64,000 bases of DNA. It comes from Lindgomyces ingoldianus. Lineage: Eukaryota > Ascomycota > Dothideomycetes > Pleosporales > Lindgomycetaceae. The translations under genes and the position numbers were made by a program. The notes under the pieces were generated by a model. That model had not been told where the DNA came from. It searched no databases and saw only the letters and a program-made list of their open reading frames with translations. This document shows, one piece after another, positions 1 through 11,150 of this stretch (positions within the stretch are counted from its first letter, which is position 1; the number at the start of each line of letters is the position of its first letter). The stretch covers positions 1-64,000 of the forward strand of contig NW_022985231.1 of NCBI RefSeq assembly GCF_010093535.1, in the 5' to 3' direction.

Positions 1-560
1 CGTCAGAAGTGAGCAGAGGGTGTTAGAGGCTGTTCTAATTAGATTTTAACCTGAAACGTGCGGATAGGGTAAGATGTGTACCTGTAGCGTCCTTGGCGGT
101 TTGGGATTGGCTGGTAAGGTCGCACTGCCCTGGTTGGGTGGGTTGGTGGGCGTGGCAGGAGGAGATGTGAAGCTGGGTTGGTTAGATTGTTTATTGTGGC
201 GGCCGTGCGCGTAAGCGAGCTGTTACGTAATCATTCCTAATTAGGACTAGCCCCCTTCTTCCTGGAAAGGAAGGCTAATCTGCTCGTCTCAGCCATGCTA
301 CCAGTGAATTGACTCATCAACTCTTTTAAAACGCCTACAAAATCTCCACCTCACAAGGCCATGGCTAGTGTAGGTCGGCTTTCCTCTCTGCAACATGCCC
401 TTAGTTAATGTTTCCACGCTGACAGATTAGCTCTGGGCTACCGCTTCCGGAAGTACCCTTTTACAAACTACTATACCATAGCACATACAAATAGAAAAAT
501 CAGTTTACGTGCATCTACTCGTACTATTATGTTTATTTTAGCTAACTAATCTAGTAATTA
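1..560. other. Non-coding stretch at window start
   Basis: No reading frame with recognisable content and no RNA gene is seen. The sequence is mixed, with an AT-rich part around 480-560 just beyond the end of the TPR relic. It may be decayed repeat sequence, but I see no terminal repeats that would prove it. Confidence 0.4.
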
Positions 561-1187
561 TTAGCCATGTAAGCGTAAGAGGCCAACGTCCACTTGTTCT
601 GCCTCCCATACAGCTAGCGTCTTCGAGGAAGATATATAATGTGGATGGCTAACGCCGAGAATGTGACGACTTAACTGCACACACTGGTTCATAAGTTTAA
701 TGGCTTCTGCATTGCGACCCTGCCCTTTCCAGGTAAAAGCAAGATTGTTCATCCTGGTCGGTGTGTCTAGATGGCCCACTCCCAGCATCTTCTTACTGGT
801 CTCCATCACTTGCAACTCTAGCTCTTCCGCTACATCCCACCGGCCTTGATTTTGGCAAGTCGATGCTAGATTGGCCATGCTGGTTAGCGTGGAAGGATGG
901 TCCGCTCCCAGCTTCTGCTTGCGAGTCTCCATCACTTGCACAAGCAGCTCTTCCGCTGCATGCCACCGGCCTTGATTCCAGTAAGTCGACGCCAGATTGG
1001 CTACACTGGTCAGTGTGTCTGGATGGCCCGCTCCTAGCGTCTTCTTGCGAGTCTCTATTACTTGCACAAACAGTTCTTCCGCTGCATCCCACCGGCCTTG
1101 ATTTCGGTAAGTCGACGCCAAATTGGCCATGCCGGTCAGCGTGTCTAGATGGCCGGCTCCCAGCTTGCGATGTCTTGATAGCTCTGC
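561..1187 (-). pseudogene. TPR (kinesin-light-chain-like) protein relic, C-terminal fragment
   Basis: The minus strand encodes about 200 residues with three to four tandem tetratricopeptide units of the kinesin-light-chain type. The repeated core is MANLASTY-NQGRWDAAEEL followed by QVMETRK and LGAGHPDTLTS. This repeat type normally forms the C-terminal part of fungal NB-ARC/NACHT-TPR (NLR-like) proteins involved in self/non-self recognition. The frame is closed by an in-frame TGA near 1190, and no NTPase domain, effector domain or plausible start follows upstream. The frame ends at 561 after a normal-looking terminal half-repeat (LSRHILGVSHPHY). I read this as the surviving 3' end of a decayed NLR-like gene. 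A short expressed TPR protein starting at the ATG ending at 1130 cannot be excluded. Confidence 0.6.
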
Positions 1188-1190
1188 TCA

Positions 1191-2305
1191 AACCGTACTG
1201 CGTTGCTGGCGTGGGCCCAGAAGACCCACGTCTCTGGTGATCACTCTCTGGTTCGGTATGCCAATTCGATGACCAGTTGAGACTTACTTCGCAGCGGTCA
1301 GCTGTCCGCTGTGGTCTGCGCCCTTCGCACGTACCCAACGCCGCCTAGGCCGACAAGCGCGGTCCGCGAGCCCGGTGCAGCGCATTTCGTCTGAATTTGA
1401 TCGAACAGCTCGCTTCTCTCGATGAAGTCGGCGTCACGACTGAAGGGTATAACTGCTAACGGCTTCAGCGGTGTTTCTGGTCGATCTAGGTGGGGCTACC
1501 GTTACCTAGCGTTCGTCCGGACCCTCAGACCCTCCCACGACTTACCAGGTGGAAGACGGAACTCGGCGTTGACAGGGCCGTTAATGATGCCGGCCTGGAA
1601 ACCAGAGTTCGTGTCGCCAAAAGATATCACGGAGACCATAATGCTGTCGCAGCAGTGGAGCATGCATCGGCGGTGTCTGCGACGAAGCCACAGCTGGACT
1701 TCAGCCTGGCGGTCTTGGCCGGTTGCAAGGCTGAGGGGAAGCGCTGAAGGCTGAAAGCCAGTCGAGCATGAAACCGATCACTTGCAGGAGAGTGTTTGAG
1801 TTTTTGTGGCATGTTATTTTTGAGCATGATTCTGTGTATTGAGTTCTCTTCATATTTACGGGCCGAGTCTGAAAGCTGGCGAGTAGTTGTCCCGAGCTGG
1901 AAACATATTTACCTTCGAATCTAGTTTCTAGCGCCATAGCGAATTATTCAATTTGCTACAGGAAGCAGGTTGGTTAGTAACCAGGGCTTAAATAAAAGCG
2001 GAGAAGCATCCAGTATGTCAAATTTGTCCTCTAAAAACGTGACGGGGCCTGACGCACAGAGGGAGAGGAGAGCGGGGGAAAGAAGAGACTTATGACAACT
2101 GCGAGGATGGCTGAATTGAACGGAGTAGTTGGGAATATGTGGGAAGAAAGGCAGAAGTGAAAGAAACAAAGTCGGCCTTGAATCTTGGCATGGCTCATAA
2201 CACTGCGAAGTGGCAACAAAAAAAAAATCCCCCTGACAGATCTGTGCGCTCATATGTATACTAAAATTGTGTAAGACATAAGGTGGGATGAAAACGCCCG
2301 GGCCT
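1191..2305. other. Intergenic region, no supported gene
   Basis: Several open frames exist, for example on the plus strand around 1422-1750, but none shows a recognisable domain, a start context or an intron pattern. Overlapping frames on both strands at 793-1338 are shadows of the TPR repeats. The 3' end of the LamB/YcsF gene begins at 2306. Confidence 0.4.
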
Positions 2306-3188
2306 TTACGATTTTGGGAAGTACTTGGTATTGAACTCGTCGACGATCTCCCGTGCTGCTGTGACAATCTCTACTGCGCCTGGGGAGTCAGAATGACAAC
2401 AAAGCGAAACAGGATAATCGCCGAGTGGTAGCTGAAGCTCTTCGCCAGTGACGGCAGTGACGGAAGCGTTATCGACCTGGGCTCGCACGTGCTTCTTTAT
2501 ATCGTCTAGATGCCATGGCCTAAGATATTAGTACACACGGTGAATCGACCGGATCTAGAAAACCCACTTCTTCTTCCGGTCGATAACCAGGGTCTTGTCT
2601 GCATTGTATTTCACATCACCGTATATCTCCGCCGTAAAAGGCAAACCTAACTCTTTGGCAACTTCCTCTTGTATCGTTCCCGCGAGTCCAAACACTCTTG
2701 TTCCCTTCGGCACGCCCTTATATACTGCTCTGCAGATATCCCTATCTCTGTACATCATGCCATAGAGTATTCCGTGTGGCTTAACGTGGTGCAGTAGCAT
2801 CCCCTCGACGTCTAAGAATGCCTTGAGCGCCCCAACCTGGTACCGAACCGCAGCTGTTAATTCCTCGGGAGTCATTTTGATCTCGCGCCGTCCGAACCCT
2901 TGTATGTCCGGGAGACCAGGGTGTGCTCCGACAGCGATGCCGTGCTTCTTGCAGGCGAGGACGGTCTGCTGCATGATCAAAGGGTCGCTGGAGTTATTAG
3001 CCCTATCTTGAAGCATAAAGTTTACCGCAGCAGTTCAGTACATACCCAGCGTGGAACCCACAGGCGACATTGGCATGATCAATGAGGGGGATTAGCTCAT
3101 CGTCCGGGCCACACTTGAAGTTGCCGTATCCTTCGCCCAGGTCGACATTAATTTTCACGGCATGCTTGATCGCTGGCATTGTGGACAA
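2306..3188 (-). CDS. LamB/YcsF family protein, PxpA-like 5-oxoprolinase subunit A
   Basis: Three exons on the minus strand (3188-3046, 2987-2568, 2519-2306) give 258 residues. Introns are 58 bp (2988-3045) and 48 bp (2520-2567), both GT-AG. The protein shows the family landmarks in order: [11 protein letters not shown] near residue 15, [11 protein letters not shown] near 40, GAHPGLPD near 70, [11 protein letters not shown] near 125, and a final [12 protein letters not shown] block near 225, corresponding to the bacterial CVHGD-P motif. In bacteria PxpA acts with PxpB and PxpC in ATP-dependent opening of 5-oxoproline to glutamate. The divergent neighbour carries PxpC- and PxpB-like domains fused to a biotin carboxylase, so the two products probably work together. 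Length fits the family (about 250). Cytosolic location is inferred because no targeting signal is seen. Substrate is inference. Confidence 0.88.
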
Positions 3189-3637
3189 TAACCCGGTAAT
3201 CTCTCAATCAACGAAGCAAACATCCATCAGCCAAGGGCACTGCCACTATTATGGCATCCATGACGGCAGGCTCGTGTTCCTGTTATCAATCAACCCCTCC
3301 CGTCTCCCCACTTCTACCAATTCCTTGGGTGACATCTCAACCCGGCAACCCGACGCAAATAAATTGCCGGATGTGGTTTGACAGGCAGCTGATCGCGTCG
3401 GATGCTGCTCCCAAGCATACGGACGACAGGCGAATTCACGCTGCGGTGCCTGCTGGACCCGTCTGTCGTTGGATGAGATCAGGGGAGCCTTCGGAGGAGG
3501 GGTGGGCTGGCAGAGGGTTTAGATAGGCCAGCGGCTACCTCTTACATTGCGCAACGCGATGCGACCCTTTGAAGAGCGAACTGACGGAGTTTGTGCTGTC
3601 ATAAGCTAGCATATTCGAAGGTTCCCTTGACTTTGAC
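3189..3637. promoter_or_regulatory. Divergent promoter region of the YcsF-like and carboxylase genes
   Basis: The 449 bp lie between two start codons that point away from each other (3188 minus, 3638 plus). No coding content is supported. The head-to-head layout suggests coordinated transcription of the two partner genes. I cannot identify a specific binding site for the cluster regulator. Confidence 0.5.
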
Positions 3638-6600
3638 ATGGAGAAGCTGAAAACGCTGCTCGTCGCGAACCGAGGCGAAATCGCGGTCTGTCTTGGCTGA
3701 TCCCCTGTCAACACCACAGCTGACATCATCATCCCTCGTAGGTCCGCATATGCAAGACTGCAAAAAAGCTCAACATCAAGACCATTGCCATCTATTCAGA
3801 CGCTGATGCTGCATCGCAACATGTCCGCGAGGCCGATGAAGCCGTTCTTCTAGCTAGCAGCAATGCCACAGCATACACTGACGAGCAGAGCATTATCGAT
3901 ATAGCCAAACAGACCAAGGCCGACGCCATCATCCCTGGTTATGGATTTCTTTCCGAGAACGCACACTTTGCGCGACTCGTTGGCGAAGCTGGCATCGCGT
4001 GGGTTGGCCCGTCACCCGAATCCATTGAGGAATTCGGCGTCAAGCATGTCGCGCGTGAATTGGCCGAGAAGGCTAATGTCCCCATTGTCCCTGGAACCAA
4101 AGGTCTAGTCGAAGATGAAGAAGCTGCAGCAAACGCCGCTGAGAGCATCGGCTTCCCGGTTATGCTCAAAACGACGGGCGGAGGCGGTGGCATGGGACTG
4201 GTCACGTGTAACAGCGCCAATGAGGTCCGCAATGGCTTTAAAATGGTTCGATCGCGCGGAAAGACGCTTTTCAAGAACCCGGGGGTCTTCGTTGAGCGTT
4301 TCTATCCTGCGAGCCATCATGTCGAGGTTCAAGTGTTCGGCAACGGCCAGGGCCAGGCCATCCATTTTGGCGAACGTGAATGCTCGATACAGAGGAGACA
4401 CCAGAAGGTCATCGAGGAATGTCCAAGTCCTTTTGTGGAGAAACACCCAGAGTTACGAAAGAAATTGGGGGATGCTGCTGTCCACCTATCGGAGTCGATC
4501 AAGTATGGGTCTGCAGGAACCATTGAGTATCTCGTCGATGACAACACGGGTGACTTCTTCTTCCTCGAGATGAACACTCGACTTCAAGTCGAGCATGGAA
4601 TTACCGAACTTTGCTACGGCGTCGACCTAGTGGAGCTTATGTTAAAGCAAGCGGATTCCCAGCTTGCTGGAAAAGGCGGGCTTGATGGAAATGTGCTGAA
4701 GGAAATGCAACCCTCAGGACCATCTGGTGTGGCTATCGAAGTTCGCATATACGCCGAAAACCCCCTAAAGGACTATGCACCCTCACCAGGCCTTCTTCAA
4801 AAGGTCGAGTGGAAGAACGTCTCTGGCAGTCGAATCGACACTTGGGTGTTCACCGGCTCACGCATCACACCAAATTATGGTCTGTGAACTCTTTATCTGG
4901 AAGTCTGGAAGCTGACTACATTTAGATCCTCTCATTGCGAAAGCCATGATCCATTCCAACTCCCGTGTGAAGGCAATTAGCAGCATGAAAGAATTACTTG
5001 ACGAATCTTCAATATGTGGCCCACCTACTAATCTAGAGTTCCTTGCAGAGATCATGGATGACCCAACATTCAAATCAGGAAACACATTAACCAGCTTCCT
5101 TCAATCGTTCAAATACGTGCCTCATGCGATTGATGTCATCTCAGCAGGCGCCTACACCCTCATCCAGGACCTTCCCGCCAGACCGACGGTCGGCAAGGGA
5201 ATACCTCACTCTGGGCCGATGGACCCCTTGGCCTTCCAAATCGCTAATATGTTGGTGGGAAATCCGCGCGGCAGGGAAGGTCTAGAGATCACTTTGAGTG
5301 GACCTGAGCTTCGCTTCGTTGGGCCAGCCATTGTTGCTTTGTGCGGAGCCCCGATGGAAGCCTCGCTGGATGATAAAGAGTTTCCCATGTGGGCCAAGGT
5401 CAAGGTAGAGGCAGGGCAAAAGCTGAAGATTGGAAAAACAACTGGCAATGGGTGCCGATCCTATCTTGCAGTGTTTGGTGGATTCCCCGAAGTCGCCGAC
5501 TACTTCGGTTCCAAATCTACCTCTCCACTAGTCGCTATTGGGGGCTATCAAGGCCGATCGCTAGCTCCGGGAGACCTCCTTCGCACAGTAGCAAAACTCC
5601 CAGATTATGTCGGCATAGTATCCCTTCCAGAGAGATTACGACCAGTATACAATTCTCACTGGGAGATCAAGGCTATGGTCGGTCCTCACGATGAAGGATA
5701 CCTTCTACCCGAAGACATTGAAATGATATACAGCACCGAATGGAAGATTTCTCACAATGCTTCTCGAAGTGGAATTCGTCTCGTCGGCCCTGTTCCGAAA
5801 TGGGCGAGGAAGGATGGCGGCGAAGGCGGTGCTCATCCGAGCAACCTCATCGAATACGGATATCCTCTTGGAACCCTCAACTGGACCGGCGATGATCCCT
5901 GTATCTTCCCCATTGATGCGCCTAACTTCGGTGGCTTTGTTAGCAGTACCACTATCATCCGGGCAGAATGGTGGAAGCTTGGCCAGATTAAGGCAGGCAA
6001 CACGTTGAAGTATGTCCGCGTCGGCTTGGAGGATGCACTGAAGAAGCGAAAGAAGCTGGACGGATTTCTAGACTCTGTTGAGCATGCGATTCAGTCTAGT
6101 GGAAGCTTCGACAATATCGACAAGCTGCAGGCATGTCACGTGGATTTCCATGAGGGTGACATAGGCAAGGCAGTCATCTGGGAGCAGGAGGGATATGGGC
6201 ATATACCCCCGGTGAAGTATCGGCAGGTATGAAACATGCCCTTTCCACAACCCTCATCTAATACCCTCCAGGGCGGCGATGACCACCTCATCATCGAATA
6301 TGGCAACGACACCTTCGATCTCAACCACCGCAGCCGCGTCACTGCCCTCGAAAACGCCCTAAACTCCCCCTCCACACCCACCCTCATCGCACAAAATCTC
6401 ATCAACACAGTCGGCTGTTGCACAACCCTCCTCCTCTTCTACAACGGCGCTCTCCTCCCCCGCAGCACCCTCCTCTCCCACCTCCTCACCCTCGAAACCC
6501 AACTCGGCTCTCTCCGAACTGTTAAAGTCCCGACTCGCCTCTTCCACCTCCCCATAACCTTCGAATCCCAGGCCCAAACTAAAGCTACGCAACGATACAT

Positions 6601-7596
6601 AACAAACCAAAGACCCCACGCTCCCTACCTTCCTGACAACCTCGCCTTCGTCGCCGCAAACAACGCATTCACACCAGGTCAGCTCAAAAACATTTACCTT
6701 ACGGGGCAATTCATGGCGGTGGTAGTTGGGTTTTTCTGCGGAAACACAGTATCGCTTCCCGTAGACCCTCGCCAGCGAATGTCCTGTCCGAAAATGAACC
6801 CATCCCGCGTTTTCACTCCCGAAGGGACGGTAAGCTGGGGTGGAAGCTGCATGAGTATCTATCCTGTGGATTCCCCCGGTGGGTATCAGATGACAGGGCG
6901 CACGGTCCCGTGTTGGGATTACTATGGCTGGAAAAAGGGTTTTGAAGGGGGCAGGCCGTGGCTGTTTCGCGATTTTGATATATTGACGTACTACCAGGTC
7001 AGTGAATCAGAGATGGATAACCTCCTCCAAGAATTCCGAACTGGACGGTATGATTTTGAATATCAGGAAGTGGAGTTTGATATGGGGGCGCACAATAAGT
7101 TGCTTGAGGATACGACGGAGGAGGTGAAGGAGATTAGGGAAAAGCAGAATCATGCACAGGAGGAGATGATGGAGAAGGAGAGGGAGAGTTTGGAGAGATG
7201 GAGGAGGGAGAAGGCGGAGAACCAGGTCGATGAGTCGACGGTGGAAAAGCTGTTGCTGGATCCGAAGATTTTGTCGGTAGAGGCCCCGGTGGATGCGAAT
7301 GTTTGGAAGGTGGAGGTCAAAGAGAGCGATGAGGTTACGGAGGGTTTGGTGGTGAGTTGTTTTTGCTTTAGTTTAGATGTTAGAATCGGATTGGATGGCA
7401 TAGAGCATTTGGGTATTTGCTGACGCAGACGCAGATCGTTATCCTCGAAGCTATGAAACTTGAAATCGCGGTAAGGACTCCAGATGCGGTCGTGGCGCAA
7501 TTGAAGAAGGGGAAGGTGGTAGTGGAGAAGATGTTGGTGAAGCCGGGGGATACGGTGCAGGCGGGTGGACATATTGGGTTGCTGCGGGTGGAATGA
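3638..7596 (+). CDS. Urea-carboxylase-like multidomain protein: biotin carboxylase-KipA-KipI-biotinyl domain
   Basis: Five exons (3638-3685, 3742-4879, 4926-6226, 6272-7351, 7435-7596) encode 1,242 residues. From the N-terminus: biotin carboxylase (start LLVANRGEIAVRI, glycine-rich ATP loop near residue 175, EMNTRLQVEHGITEL near 310), a KipA/AHS2 (PxpC-like) domain from about 455 (SAGAYTLIQDLPARPTVGKG), a KipI/AHS1 (PxpB-like) domain from about 830 (DHLIIEYGNDTFDL), a charged helical linker, and a C-terminal biotinyl domain with the biotin-lysine motif EAMKLEI. This is the order of fungal urea carboxylase, but there is no amidase (allophanate hydrolase) part and the partner gene is a PxpA homologue. 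The expected reaction is ATP- and biotin-dependent carboxylation, possibly coupled to 5-oxoproline or a related amide or carbonyl substrate. Usual HPVTE in the biotin carboxylase motif reads HGITE. Introns are 56, 46, 45 and 83 bp. Confidence 0.9.
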
Positions 7597-7785
7597 TTTG
7601 CGTTTTGTGTATGTTAGCAAGTACTTAAGCTAGCGTATTCATTCCTTCATTTTAGTTAACTAGGATGTTGTTATCCGCTCATGTCTCATGTTTAGATCTT
7701 TGCATAATCGTTATTTTGCCAAGTCGTCGTTTGCATATTTGATATCCACACTCGTCTCAAACATCAAGATTGAAGTTATCCTATG

Positions 7786-8884
7786 CTACAACTTCGCGCC
7801 CCTCTCGCTTCCTAACTTCTCCTCAATCGGCCGTAACATCGCCCTCATCATCTCCTCCGCATTCAACTCCTGCCCAGTCCCCTCTCCAGCAGGCGGCGCA
7901 ATATTCCACTCGGGCAAAACCCTCGTCCCCGTCAAGCTCAACTCCAACATAGTCCCACACGGATACTCTTTCTTCTGCAGCAACTCTAACATGTGCTTCG
8001 CCACATCGTCCGGCGTCAGGGCCTTGGCCTCCGCAAACGAGAATTGCGAGATCTTGGATGGTGTGAATAAGGGGGTGTTGACGGCACCGGGACAGATGGT
8101 AGTTATTTTGACACCGGTTAGGGGTTCGGTGGAAGAGAGCGATTTTACGAAGCCGATGATGGCGTGCTTAGTTGCGCAGTAGAGGGGCGCAGCAACTGAG
8201 CCGGCTATGCCGCCTATGGACGCCTATGGCGCATGTCAACATGTGCGGGATCTATCCATCTCAGGGGTTTTATCATCTCGCATCATGTGATCCTAGTCAA
8301 GGAATCCCTAGGTAGATGGTCTTAACTTACAATAATGCAAACGCTCGCCCTCTTTCCCCTCTCCAAACTCTTCCTCATGGCCATCCTCGTCAACTTCACT
8401 GGATGATCCACATTGACCCTTACCTGCATATACCCCTTTTCCCCATCCCCTTCCTCTCTATCATCCCAGAAATTCGAAAATGGCGGTTCAAACAGTCCTG
8501 CACAGATACCATATGCGTCGGGAACATCATTCCACTTTTCCTCGCACGCGGCGAAGATTTTGTCGAACGACGACCATTTGGAGACATCAGATTGGATGAA
8601 GAGGATGTTAGGTTTGGAGGCTGCGAAGGCGGTGAAAAGTGGTGTGGGGCGGAGGTCAGCGACGAGGACACGAGCTCCCAGGGCGTGGGATTGTTGGGTT
8701 AGTGCAAGGCCGATGCCTAAGAGTTAGGGTATTAGTAAGTATACTGGGGCCATGGAGTTGTTTTTTTGTTGTATGGAATGATAGAGAGATAGAAATGATG
8801 GGTGAGGTGCAGGTGCAGGTGCTTACCCGATGCGCCTCCGGTGATGAGGATGATTTTGTCCTTGAGTGGGATATCAATAGACAT
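7786..8884 (-). CDS. Short-chain dehydrogenase/reductase (first of two)
   Basis: Three exons on the minus strand (8884-8827, 8716-8331, 8223-7786) give 293 residues; introns of 110 and 107 bp are longer than in neighbouring genes. The Rossmann motif ITGGASGIGLAL lies at the N-terminus, followed by VLVADL (acidic residue after beta-2, which favours NAD over NADP), CAGLFE in place of the usual NNAG, a serine in IIASIGGIAG, and the catalytic YCATK. The layout resembles 15-hydroxyprostaglandin-dehydrogenase-type SDRs. It should oxidise a secondary alcohol or reduce a ketone. It converges with the carboxylase gene (189 bp between stops) and belongs to the same cluster. Two nearby AG acceptors exist at the third exon; the chosen one restores the beta-5 serine segment. 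Confidence 0.85.
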
Positions 8885-9414
8885 ATCGAATGCTCAATTA
8901 CCCACCAATACTCTAATGGGCTTAGGAAAACTAATTATGGGATTGACAGCGGATTTGTTTATTTAGCTGTAGTTAAAGTCCATGCAATGATGTTGGAGCT
9001 CAGTTATACAGAATCGATCGGGTAAGGAATCCCGGCGCCTTGGTTGGCTGCGCTGAATGAGGGGCATGTGGGATGAACACCCGAGAAGCGTTTGCGGGGC
9101 GAGGAACGCTTGTCGACGGTGCTGTGAGTAACCGGATTCTGGGGAAGATCCGCATGGAGAGATGCATGGAGACATCTGGTCGGAGGCTGTTGGAAATAAT
9201 GTTGACAAAGGGATGGATGGATGGAGATCTAGACTGAGATGAGACTGAAGCAATGAGTAAAAGTAGTCGACTGCATCACCTTCCTAGTAAAGACGCTGCC
9301 GAATAATGAACTGTGTAAATGAAGCGACGTCGAGGCTGTAATGATCCAAATACAGAAGACACAACGTTCAAACCCCAGCGCCAAGCCCACTCCATTTCAC
9401 CCCTCCATAGCCTC
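8885..9414. other. Intergenic region between SDR and EthD genes
   Basis: This contains the promoter of the SDR at 7786-8884 and the downstream region of the EthD gene. No coding content or clear motif is recognised. Confidence 0.4.
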
Positions 9415-9908
9415 TCAAAACTCCCTCTCATGCTCCCTCATAATGTCCCCACCCTCGATGACCACCCTCTCAACCCCAATGGTCACCTGGATACTCTCCA
9501 TATCAATCAAATTCTTCTCATCCGGCTGAATAACTTCCAAATAATATGGATCTAAAAAAGCCGCTTCGAAATCCTCGTACTTCTTGACCCAGAAGTCGCC
9601 CATGCCGTCGAAAGCGAGGGGACTTCGTCCCGTGGCTGAGAACATCTTTGCGCCGAGGGATTTGTAAGAAGAGGTGGTGTGGTACTGGGGGGTGTTAGGA
9701 TAGTGGAAATGGAAGGTGGTGTGTAGTGAAAGGGAACGAGAAGGGAGAGGATTCTGACTTGAACGTATTTTATGATACCGTTACGTTGAAGCCATTCTGT
9801 GGCTAGTGGGCCGTGCTTGTAGGCCCAGTATTTACTGAACTCATCTTCGGTTGTGCCGGGTTTGCGATTTACGCAGACGGTCACGCGGATTAGGGATTCG
9901 GTGCTCAT
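9415..9908 (-). CDS. EthD-domain dimeric alpha-beta barrel protein
   Basis: Two exons (9908-9759 and 9684-9415, intron 74 bp) encode 139 residues. The protein starts with MSTESLIRVTVCVNRKPG, then TEDEFSKYWAYKHGPLA, a typical EthD/ferredoxin-fold signature, and continues with the second beta-alpha-beta unit (FDGMGDFWVKKYEDFEAAF) and a C-terminal strand. EthD-type proteins are small dimers found with degradation enzymes and as dehydratases or cyclases in polyketide pathways. Here it lies among dehydrogenases and a carboxylase, so a role in the cluster's pathway (for example dehydration or isomerisation of an intermediate) is inferred. There is no signal peptide. A longer upstream frame up to 10010 has no similarity and crosses the likely promoter. 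Confidence 0.85.
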
Positions 9909-10352
9909 TTTGGGCGTTGGTGAGAATGACAGACTGTATGAGGCAACTGGAGGGGATTTGGTGGGATAGTTGGTAGATTTGAGGCCTTGGGGATGGCAGC
10001 CGGCATGCAAAAGTGCTCATATATAAAGGAGGGACACCTCCTACGCCACTCCCTTGAATCGGCATCGCGGAAGAAGGTCCGCTCTGATGAACAGGCAAGC
10101 ATAGGATCAAGAGCGGATATCGGAATCGGGGCTAGGTCTTTCACCAAGGCTAACGCATTTCCAAGAAGACTTCCTGAGTGTGGTGCAGGTAACCCAACTC
10201 AATTAGCATTGTGGCTATGTAGGTCCGCTTTTACTCAACCTGGTTAGGAATATGAATGAATCAAGGTCGATTGTACGTGAAAAGTGAAAAACTCTGGGCG
10301 ATGACATATTACAAAGCTTAAAATATGTCTGACTGAATGATATTTAAGTGAT
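9909..10352. promoter_or_regulatory. Promoter region of the EthD gene, TATA-like box near 10014-10025
   Basis: A TATATA-containing run reads on the minus strand about 110 bp upstream of the EthD start codon, which suits a fungal core promoter. The rest of the stretch, to the stop of the next gene at 10353, shows no coding content. Confidence 0.35.
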
Positions 10353-11150
10353 CTAGCAGTACCAGCCGCCGTCGATGGGCATTGCGTTACCAGTTATGAA
10401 CGATGAGTTATCGGAAATGAGAAACTCGATGAGTGGTGGTACTTCCGCCTGGTTAGCTGCTCGGTTCAAAGCAAGAAAGCTCAAATCCATCTTTGTGCCT
10501 CGAATCTCTGCAGACTTCCTGAACATGGGCGTGTCGATGGGACCGCTGCAAGAAGTGAGATAGCGTCTTCTGTGCGGGCTCGATAACACTTACGGGCAGA
10601 AGCAGTTGCATCTTATGTTCCTCTCCCCCAGTTCCTTCGCCGCTGCTCTCGTCATACCGACCACTGCGTGCTTCGATGCAACGTAGGCGACGCTCTTCTT
10701 TGAGCCCATAAGACCTAGGATGCTGGCAGCATTCACAATGGAGCCACCGTTGTTGAAGTGTGGAATCTCAGCGCGCATACAATTTAAGAGACCCTTGCAA
10801 TTCACGCCCATGATGAATTCCCAGTCCTCATCATCGACTTCCTCTATCCTAGCGATATTGTTCTGTTTTCCGATAACGCCTGCGAGGTTTGCTGCGCCAT
10901 CGAGTTTGCCAAATTTGGACACGGTGGCTGCAATCCAGTCCTCCACCTGTTTCTTATCGCTGACATCTACGACAGTTGCGAGGACCTGGGCTCCAGACTC
11001 CCGTAACTCGGCTTCAAGCTCCTTGAGGGGCTTCTCTTGGACGTCTGCAATAGACAGTTTCGCGCCTTTGCTAGAGAAGAGTTTAGCGGTTTCGAGGCCC
11101 ATACCGGAGGCAGCGCCAGTGATGACAATGACCTTGTCCTTTATTGACAT
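10353..11150 (-). CDS. Short-chain dehydrogenase/reductase (second of two)
   Basis: Two exons (11150-10594 and 10545-10353, intron 48 bp) encode 249 residues, a classical SDR size. Visible motifs: ITGAASGMGLETA (cofactor glycine motif), LSIADVQ (acidic residue favouring NAD), NLAGVIG (NNAG equivalent), NAASILGLMG with the catalytic serine, YVASK with the catalytic Tyr and Lys, PGPIDTPM, and a C-terminal FITGNAMPIDGGW that is characteristic of the 3-oxoacyl-reductase/cyclopentanol-dehydrogenase group. It probably interconverts an alcohol and a ketone. It starts 500 bp from the divergent AtuA-like gene, so the two may share regulatory DNA. Confidence 0.9.

Noticed and set aside
793..1338. Open frames on both strands across the TPR relic
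   Set aside because: They are antisense or shifted readings of the same repeats; only the minus frame gives the TPR consensus.
6359..6709. Minus-strand frame rich in Gly and Glu
   Set aside because: Antisense of the KipI-like exon; its composition follows from the C-rich coding strand.
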